From positions 1 to 5,466 of the forward strand of contig JAPOVO010000278.1 of assembly GCA_026708165.1 (NCBI GenBank): a stretch of 5,466 bases of DNA, written 5' to 3'. Made by a program: the position numbers and the translations under genes. Below, one piece after another: positions 1-4,269 of this stretch; positions within the stretch are counted from its first letter, which is position 1; the number at the start of each line of letters is the position of its first letter. The notes under the pieces were generated by a model. The model was not told the origin of the DNA. It worked only from the letters and a program-made list of their open reading frames with translations, and ran no database searches. This DNA is from Chloroflexota bacterium. GTDB taxonomy: Bacteria > Chloroflexota > UBA11872 > VXNJ01.

Positions 1-536
1 TCGTACCACGCGGGGGCGACGGAAGCTACGACCAATTCGGGGTCGAGACGCCGAACCAGCCGTTTGAAGTCGGAGACGAGGTCTGGTTCTACTATGGCGG
101 CATGAATGTCCATCACGACTGGTGGATATGGGGTGTGTCCGAGGGTATCGACGCGCCGGAGACGAGAGACCCGACCATTGCACAAAACGGGCATCATCTG
201 TGCCTCGCCACCCTCCGGCGGGACGGCTACGTTTCGCTGGAGGCGTCGCTGAGAGAGGGCTGGATCGAGACGAAGCCGGTGTTTTCGCCGGGCGCGCATC
301 TGCTGATAAACGGACGCTGCGATCCGGGCGGGTATATCGACGTGAAAATTATGGATGGGCAGGGCAATGTGCTGGAGGAGTATTCACGCGAGAATGCCGA
401 GCGCTTTACCGGCGACAGCGTCAAGCACCACGCGAGGTGGTCGGGTCGGAACACCGTGAATGAGATTCCGGGCTTCGTGAAGCTGAAGTTCTATCTCCGC
501 GAGGCCGAGCTTTATGGGTTTCAGTTTGATGGATAG
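1..536 (+). CDS. C-terminal part of a GH32/GH43-like five-bladed beta-propeller protein (5' end outside window)
   Basis: The frame is open from the left edge (first full codon at 3) to a TAG ending at 536, leaving 177 residues of a longer protein. The ATG at 102 is internal, because the upstream residues already fit the family. Residues 1-8 (VPRGGDGS) and the stretch GDEVWFYYGG at 24-33 look like the last blade of a sucrase/arabinanase-type propeller. After that, LCLATLRRDGYVSLEA at about 66-81 leads into a beta-sandwich tail running through TGDSVKHHARWSG and ending in ELYGFQFDG. From memory, this blade-plus-sandwich ending is common in uncharacterised 'glycosyl hydrolase family 32-like' proteins of environmental bacteria, which are presumed to act on carbohydrates. 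The catalytic acids lie in the missing N-terminal part, so activity and substrate cannot be judged. The oxidoreductase gene follows on the same strand after 162 bases, which suggests a shared role in sugar use. The family call is fairly sure and the function is inferred. Confidence 0.75.
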   Translation, partial: VPRGGDGSYDQFGVETPNQPFEVGDEVWFYYGGMNVHHDWWIWGVSEGIDAPETRDPTIAQNGHHLCLATLRRDGYVSLEASLREGWIETKPVFSPGAHLLINGRCDPGGYIDVKIMDGQGNVLEEYSRENAERFTGDSVKHHARWSGRNTVNEIPGFVKLKFYLREAELYGFQFDG

Positions 537-608
537 CGGGGCTTGGGAAGCCGTTCTGTGCCGTAGGCACGAGGTCATAATGTTCAGGTGCTCGACGTTC
601 GCACCAGT

Positions 609-634
609 CGTTTCGGCAAGCTCAGCCCGAGCGG
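609..634. repeat. Degenerate copy of a widespread short interspersed bacterial repeat (putative)
   Basis: The gap 537-698 between the hydrolase-like gene and the oxidoreductase contains a core reading TTTCGGCAAGCTCAGCCCGA. It closely resembles a short repeat I recall from many bacterial genomes, of the form TTCGACAAGCTCAGGACGAA, which has inverted TTCG/CGAA ends. Here the right end reads CGAG instead of CGAA, so the copy looks decayed. A small GCTC/GAGC inverted pair lies inside it. The same gap has a weak hairpin (GTGCC, loop GTA, GGCAC at 558-570) with no T-run, so it is not a clear terminator. The resemblance comes from memory and not from a search. Confidence 0.4.
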
Positions 635-698
635 AATTGCTCGAGGCATTCGATTTCGGGAGGCGCCGGGTGCGTCGAACAGTTAAGGGGAGAGGCAG

Positions 699-1646
699 AT
701 GATAAAGGCGGCGGCCATCGGAGCGGGCAGGCGTGGGGCGTCTATTCACTATCCGGCCATCAAACGTCTGAAGGACGTGGACCTCGTGGCGGCCTGCGAT
801 CTCGACGAGAACCTACTTAGAGAGAAGGCGGACCGGTTCGAGATTCCGCACCGGTTCACGGACTACAAGGAAATGCTCCAGTCCGTCGATGTCGACATCG
901 TTTACACCGTGACCCAGCCTATGCACGTCGCTCGGATCGCGCTCGACTGCCTCGACGCCGGAAAACACGTCTTTATCGAGAAGCCGCCGGGTATGAACCT
1001 CGACGAGGCGAGGCGACTCGCGCAGACCGCCGAGGCGAACGGCAGGGTAGGGGCGGTGGCTTTCCAGCGGCGATACGGGAAGGTCATCACGGCTGCCCTG
1101 AAGCAAATAAACGCCCGTGGCGGGCTTTCGACTTTTCTGATCGAGTTTCACAAGAACTTTGTCACCAAACCCGGTCCACTCGAAGTTCACCCGATGGTCG
1201 ACGACGGAATTCACGTGTCGGACCTGCTGCTGTTTCTCGGAGGCGGCGAGGTCAAATCCGTGACGACCTCACGGCACAACCATTTCACGGATTGGGACAG
1301 CACCTTTTCTGCGCAGGTCGAGTTCGCCAACGGGGCCTTGGGGGTCTTCTATTTCATTCGCTCGGCGGGCGCTCGACATTTGCGTTACGAGCTGCATGGG
1401 CGTGGGATCTCGGCATACATCCGGCCGCCCGAGATTGGAGAAGTGTTCAGCGACGATGAGGCGGAACCGACGATCCTCAATGCCTCCGAGATCGCGGGCA
1501 GCGAGGAGAACATCGTGATCGACGGCGTGGTCGACATGCACGAGCATTTCATCGAGTGCGTGCAGACCGGGACGGAGCCGCGTTCGAGCCTGCGAAGCTC
1601 CGTGGCCAGCATGGAGCTGATGGAGCGGATCCTGCACGGGACGTGA
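699..1646 (+). CDS. Gfo/Idh/MocA family NAD(P)-dependent oxidoreductase
   Basis: A 315-residue soluble, presumably cytoplasmic dehydrogenase. The N-terminal Rossmann fold (about residues 1-120) carries GAGRRG at 8-13 for dinucleotide binding and an acidic D34 at the end of the second strand. The family signature EKP at 94-96 supplies the expected catalytic lysine K95. The C-terminal alpha/beta domain (about 125-300) contains DDGIHVSDLL at 168-177, which matches the family's GxHxxD active-site region with H172 as probable catalytic base. Relatives oxidise or reduce sugars, inositols and related polyols; nothing here fixes the substrate. The length is slightly short for the family but both domains are complete. 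ATG 699 is well supported: AGGGGAG at 686-692 sits six bases upstream, and TAA at 684-686 closes the frame just before it. It follows a carbohydrate-hydrolase-like gene on the same strand, consistent with a sugar catabolic locus. The family assignment is secure and the reaction is unknown. Confidence 0.93.
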   Translation: MIKAAAIGAGRRGASIHYPAIKRLKDVDLVAACDLDENLLREKADRFEIPHRFTDYKEMLQSVDVDIVYTVTQPMHVARIALDCLDAGKHVFIEKPPGMNLDEARRLAQTAEANGRVGAVAFQRRYGKVITAALKQINARGGLSTFLIEFHKNFVTKPGPLEVHPMVDDGIHVSDLLLFLGGGEVKSVTTSRHNHFTDWDSTFSAQVEFANGALGVFYFIRSAGARHLRYELHGRGISAYIRPPEIGEVFSDDEAEPTILNASEIAGSEENIVIDGVVDMHEHFIECVQTGTEPRSSLRSSVASMELMERILHGT

Positions 1647-1728
1647 GCGGCGCTGAGTTGGGCCATGTGATGGGTGGCAAGGCCGGAGTGACCCAAGGCT
1701 AGGCGGGATTCCGAAACGTGAGCGATAG

Positions 1729-1750
1729 TTAGGGTTAGGGCAGGGCCCTG
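1729..1750. repeat. Tandem TTAGGG pair followed by a 10-base perfect palindrome
   Basis: Two direct copies of TTAGGG occupy 1729-1740 and run straight into CAGGGCCCTG at 1741-1750, a perfect palindrome. This lies in the 164-base gap (1647-1810) between the oxidoreductase stop and the nuclease gene. The palindrome has no loop and no following T-run, so it is not a typical terminator; a protein-binding site or chance are both possible. Just beyond it, CTGAGCTT at 1748-1755 shares its complement with the core of the repeat near 609-634. I see no strong sigma70-type promoter in this gap. Confidence 0.35.
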
Positions 1751-1803
1751 AGCTTCGTATGAATGGTTCGAAGCGGCAGATTGAGCGTGGTGTGGAGAGA
1801 TTA

Positions 1804-1824
1804 GAGGAGTATGGCTCAGGGGAG
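1804..1824 (+). promoter_or_regulatory. Two candidate ribosome binding sites that leave the nuclease start ambiguous
   Basis: GAGGAG at 1804-1809 lies only one base before ATG 1811, which is too close for efficient initiation there. AGGGGAG at 1818-1824 lies seven bases before the in-frame GTG at 1832, a normal spacing, and is the same seven-base sequence that precedes the oxidoreductase start at 699. The upstream frame is closed by TAG at 1802-1804, so no earlier start is possible. The GTG may therefore be the true start, making the protein 304 instead of 311 residues. Confidence 0.5.
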
Positions 1825-2746
1825 TGAGTACGTGCGCTGGGACGATCCGTCGCTAGCCGTAAAGAGCGATACAAATTGGCGGGCTGACTACCGCCGGCTG
1901 CAATCGTGGTACAGGGATAAGGTGCTAGCTGTTCGGCCGGGAGAGGGGCACGGCGGGATTCTCTTAGGGAGCATGCTTCCGCGTGAAGCCGTGGCGAAGC
2001 GACCTAGACTGAACTTTCTATCGGATGAGATCACGGATTACGCCCTCACGCGTGCCGAAGAGGTGAAGTCCGAGGGCGGTACTCTGGAGCGTGATCGTTT
2101 GCTTCGAAACATGCTCTCCAGCATGCCGCTGTGTTTCAACCTGTTTGGGGCGCTTCGCGAATGGCCGGACGCCGCGGCGAGAGCCTTGTCAACCACGCTC
2201 GATCTGGACGTAGCAAGGGTGTTCAACATCGTTGTCGAGTGGGCGCCCGATCCGAAACTGCACCTCCACGATCGCACGGCCTTCGACGCCATCGTTCGGT
2301 ATGTGACAACGGACGGGCGCCCCGCTTTTCTCGGTATCGAGACGAAATACACCGAGCGGTTCAGCCCTGAGAGATACTGCACGGACCGCTACGTTGAGCT
2401 GACAGAGAGTCCCGAGGCGGGATTCAAGAATGGCGCCTGGGAGCGGCTGAAAGGTTCCGCCACCAATCAGCTTTGGCGAAACGCGCTTTTGGCCCACAGC
2501 CTCAGGAGCACCAGCGAGTATGACCGGGGACACGTGGTAGTTATCTCCTGTGAAGACGATAGTGCGGCTGAGAAAGCAATCGCGGGCCTGAGTGCCGAAC
2601 TACACAAACCGGCGTCATTGCTCAGGTCCACGCCGTATGAGGCGCTGATCGACGTCCTAGTTTGTATGCCTGAATCAGCGTGCTGGGCCAAGAAGTTCCG
2701 CCGCCGGTATCTGGATCTGTCACAGGTTCGGCGGAGGGTTTCTTGA
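1811..2746 (+). CDS. Putative PD-(D/E)XK nuclease, PGN_0703-like restriction-endonuclease-type protein
   Basis: 311 residues from ATG 1811 (304 if GTG 1832 is used). The catalytic core is visible: D159 in RTAFDAIVRY, a hydrophobic strand, then IETKYTE at 176-182 giving E177-x-K179. Together these form the D...ExK metal-binding triad of the PD-(D/E)XK nuclease fold. Upstream, LLRNMLSSMPLCFNLFG at 97-113 is a conserved-looking helix I associate with the PGN_0703-like group of putative restriction endonucleases. A basic C-terminus (KKFRRRYLDLSQVRRR) could contact DNA. There is no signal peptide or membrane segment, so it should act on DNA in the cytoplasm, though cleavage is inferred and not shown. 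No DNA methyltransferase or specificity subunit lies in the window, so it is either a solitary nuclease or its partners are elsewhere. Its stop is five bases from the stop of the convergent acetyltransferase gene. The fold call is fairly sure; the exact subfamily comes from memory. Confidence 0.7.
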   Translation: MAQGSEYVRWDDPSLAVKSDTNWRADYRRLQSWYRDKVLAVRPGEGHGGILLGSMLPREAVAKRPRLNFLSDEITDYALTRAEEVKSEGGTLERDRLLRNMLSSMPLCFNLFGALREWPDAAARALSTTLDLDVARVFNIVVEWAPDPKLHLHDRTAFDAIVRYVTTDGRPAFLGIETKYTERFSPERYCTDRYVELTESPEAGFKNGAWERLKGSATNQLWRNALLAHSLRSTSEYDRGHVVVISCEDDSAAEKAIAGLSAELHKPASLLRSTPYEALIDVLVCMPESACWAKKFRRRYLDLSQVRRRVS

Positions 2747-2751
2747 CCTCT

Positions 2752-3303
2752 TCACTTCTCCTTACTGTCTGACAGACTCAGTCGATAGCGGACAAGGGTG
2801 ACCGGGCAACCCAAGTCGATTTCATTGGTTGAGCCGTCTGTGCGCCATCCGCCGGCTTCGTAGAAGCTCCTGGATCGCTTGGACGCGGCGAGCGTCCAGA
2901 GAATCGCGTCGTTGAACCCTAGAGATCGAAGTGCGTCGATTGCGCGCGCCATCAACGCCCGCCCTACGCCCCGCCTCCAATGCCCGGGGCTTACGTATAT
3001 CGCGCCAACTTCGCCGACTTGGTCAGGATCGAGGTCCTTGTCGCGAGACGGGAAGACGGTGACGAAACCGACGATCTCGGACTCAAGGTCGGCGACGAAT
3101 ATCCGCTTGCGTTCCGACGGTGGTCTGGCGATGCCGGTCCTCCATCCGGCGGCCTCCGCCGCGGAGTCCAACGCGTCGAGATAGCCGTCGGAAGCGATGC
3201 AGCGAAATGCGGTCTGCCATCCCGCAACCTGTATGGCCGCGATGGCTTCGGCGTCCTCGACGAGCGGCTCGCGTATGGATAGTCCGTCGGGAGCCGGTTT
3301 CAT
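2752..3303 (-). CDS. GNAT family N-acetyltransferase
   Basis: A 183-residue cytoplasmic protein spanning one complete GNAT domain. The N-terminal part (LSIREPLVEDAEAIAAI, 8-24) is the usual first strand and helix, and GWQTAFRCI near 28-36 fits the alpha1-alpha2 region. Strand beta4 plus motif A is clear: GEVGAIYVSP at 97-106 followed by WRRGVGRALM at 109-118, whose R-R-G-x-G-R loop binds the acetyl-CoA pyrophosphate. Y148 in SFYEAGGW (146-153) is the position often used as general acid. The family transfers acetyl groups to amines on proteins, antibiotics or small metabolites; the acceptor cannot be read from sequence. It is not obviously of the TacT/AtaT toxin type, since no RHH or other antitoxin gene sits directly upstream. 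ATG 3303 is the first start after an in-frame TGA (3318-3316), but the ribosome binding site is weak. It is convergent with the nuclease gene and lies 119 bases downstream of the toxin gene on the same strand. Confidence 0.9.
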   Translation of the reverse strand: MKPAPDGLSIREPLVEDAEAIAAIQVAGWQTAFRCIASDGYLDALDSAAEAAGWRTGIARPPSERKRIFVADLESEIVGFVTVFPSRDKDLDPDQVGEVGAIYVSPGHWRRGVGRALMARAIDALRSLGFNDAILWTLAASKRSRSFYEAGGWRTDGSTNEIDLGCPVTLVRYRLSLSDSKEK

Positions 3304-3404
3304 CGGACTACCGATTCAACAGGGATGGATGAAAGTTCGCCGTCTGTGACGTTGGCGTGTGGCGGAGCGTTGCCCATCCGTAGCAGCTTGAGGAGATATA
3401 GCCG

Positions 3405-3451
3405 TGACCATCGTGAACTCTCTCATGTACGGAACGGGTTTGCGATGGTCA
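3405..3451. repeat. Inverted repeat spanning the toxin stop codon
   Basis: TGACCATCG at 3405-3413 is matched perfectly by CGATGGTCA at 3443-3451. The pairing continues inward to 3420/3436, giving a 16-pair stem in plus-strand RNA (13 Watson-Crick and 3 G-U pairs) around a 15-base loop. On the minus strand, the transcribed sense of the toxin, the three G-U pairs become A-C mismatches, leaving nine solid pairs plus a short inner helix. The toxin stop codon (3425-3423) sits in the loop. No T-run follows on the minus strand, so a classical intrinsic terminator is unlikely. It may affect mRNA stability or mark a module boundary. Confidence 0.5.
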
Positions 3452-3842
3452 TGCCATCAATACGCTGTCCGTCTTGTAGGTCTTCGCTGTAGAGGGTTTT
3501 GCAGCCTGCGTCGAGCGCTGCGGCAACGATCAGGCAATCGTAGAAGCTGAGTCTGTACCGGGATTTCAGGTCAAGGCACCGTTGATAAAGCGTCCGGGTC
3601 GGGTTGACTCGCCAGAGAGGGGTCAGGACGTGGTCGAGCATCTGTCGCGCTTGGTCCGGAGTAGCATTGAGGTTTCGGGTTATGACGTTCAAGGTCTCCT
3701 GAACTACCTGATAACTGACGCACCCGGTTTCATTGGCCAAGGCCTCCCGGACCAGATGCTCCGCCCGCCCGCGTTTGTAGTCGTCGGTTTCGTCAAAGAG
3801 GTAAACGAAGATGTTGGTGTCGAGGAAGTACTCAACGCTCAT
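3423..3842 (-). CDS. PIN-domain toxin, VapC-like ribonuclease
   Basis: A 139-residue single PIN domain, typical VapC length. The acidic metal-binding residues are all in place: D8 in YFLDTNIFVY, E49 in QVVQETLNV, D102 in SFYDCLIVAAAL, and D121 in LYSEDLQDG, with D124 nearby. VapC toxins cleave RNA (tRNA or rRNA loops in studied cases) when released from the antitoxin; the target of this one cannot be predicted. The C-terminus ends in GMTIANPF, a common PIN ending. The ATG at 3842-3840 lies inside the antitoxin gene, with an 11-base overlap, and the ribosome binding site is weak (GGGA), so translation is probably coupled to that of the antitoxin. No inactivating change is seen. The family is secure, and the toxin role follows from the partner gene and the intact active site. 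Confidence 0.92.
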   Translation of the reverse strand: MSVEYFLDTNIFVYLFDETDDYKRGRAEHLVREALANETGCVSYQVVQETLNVITRNLNATPDQARQMLDHVLTPLWRVNPTRTLYQRCLDLKSRYRLSFYDCLIVAAALDAGCKTLYSEDLQDGQRIDGMTIANPFRT

Positions 3843-4056
3843 TCATTTCGTCCCGGGTGAACTTGCGTCCTCCAGTGAGGACACCGCTTTGCAACTCATG
3901 GATGACTCTCATGGCTTCGGTGGCCTGCTGTCGGCGCCCGGCGTAGTTTTCGAGCCACAGCCGGAATTGGGCGTTTAAGGTCGTATGCTCTGCCACAGCG
4001 CGTCGACGGGCCGCTGCGATCAGGTTCTCGTCGGCGCTCAAAGTGATGTTTTTCAC
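3832..4056 (-). CDS. VapB-like ribbon-helix-helix antitoxin
   Basis: With a GTG start at 4056-4054 the product has 74 residues. It opens with a short beta strand (KNITLSADENL) followed by two helices (IAAARRRAVAEH, then TLNAQFRLWLENYAG), the layout of an RHH DNA-binding domain that dimerises to bind the operator. The charged C-terminal tail ending KFTRDEMNER should wrap the PIN toxin and block its active site. The frame stays open to an ATG at 4176, but the 40 residues upstream do not look like part of the fold, and that start would put the upstream inverted repeat inside the gene. GTG 4056 is therefore preferred, although its ribosome binding site (AGAGA) is weak. Its stop overlaps the toxin start by 11 bases, as expected for a toxin-antitoxin operon. 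The exact antitoxin subfamily is uncertain. Confidence 0.85.
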   Translation of the reverse strand: MKNITLSADENLIAAARRRAVAEHTTLNAQFRLWLENYAGRRQQATEAMRVIHELQSGVLTGGRKFTRDEMNER

Positions 4057-4269
4057 TGACAGTTCTCTGACCTGGGCGGTCTTACACTCAAATAGTGTAC
4101 ACGAATGCCGTGTGGTTACCAGCGATTTCCGCTGCCTGCAACCGGTTTGACCGTACAGGTCGGGATCGACTTCCAACCCCGGTCTGGATCTCCGATGGCA
4201 TACAACGTAACTCTGTATTGCGGGCGACGATTGAGGGCGTTGAGGATCGATTGCCGAGCCGACGCTCGA
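4057..4269. other. Gap between the MFS gene and the toxin-antitoxin operon
   Basis: These 213 bases are the longest gene-free stretch in the window. Apart from the operator-like inverted repeat at 4083-4099 I see nothing convincing. Open frames cross it on both strands, but their translations lack recognisable motifs and are rich in Arg, Pro and Cys, as expected for non-coding GC-rich DNA. There is no hairpin with a T-run after the MFS stop codon (4272-4270), so a terminator for that gene is not evident. Confidence 0.5.
4083..4099 (-). promoter_or_regulatory. Candidate toxin-antitoxin operator overlapping a -10-like element
   Basis: TACACT at 4083-4088 and AGTGTA at 4094-4099 form a perfect six-base inverted repeat around CAAAT. 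It lies 27 bases before the antitoxin GTG. On the minus strand the distal arm reads TACACT, which matches four of six positions of a TATAAT -10 box and would place transcription initiation about 30 bases before the start codon. RHH antitoxins usually repress their own operon at such palindromes. No good -35 box is seen at the expected spacing, so the promoter part is weaker than the operator part. Confidence 0.45.

Noticed and set aside
102..536. Complete 144-residue protein starting at ATG 102
   Set aside because: The upstream codons 3-101 encode residues that fit the same propeller family, so ATG 102 is internal.
558..570. Hairpin GTGCC-GTA-GGCAC as a terminator of the first gene
   Set aside because: Only five pairs and no T-run follow, so it is not supported as an intrinsic terminator.
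1269..1874. 201-residue minus-strand frame opposite the oxidoreductase gene
   Set aside because: It is antisense to a clearly assigned gene and rich in Arg, Pro and Ser, without motifs.
2767..2777. Palindrome GTCTGACAGAC near the convergent gene ends
   Set aside because: It lies inside the acetyltransferase coding sequence, has a one-base centre and lacks a T-run; chance is the simplest explanation.
4057..4176. Forty-residue N-terminal extension of the antitoxin from ATG 4176
   Set aside because: The extra residues carry no motif, the RHH strand starts right after GTG 4056, and the longer start would bury the operator-like repeat inside the gene.
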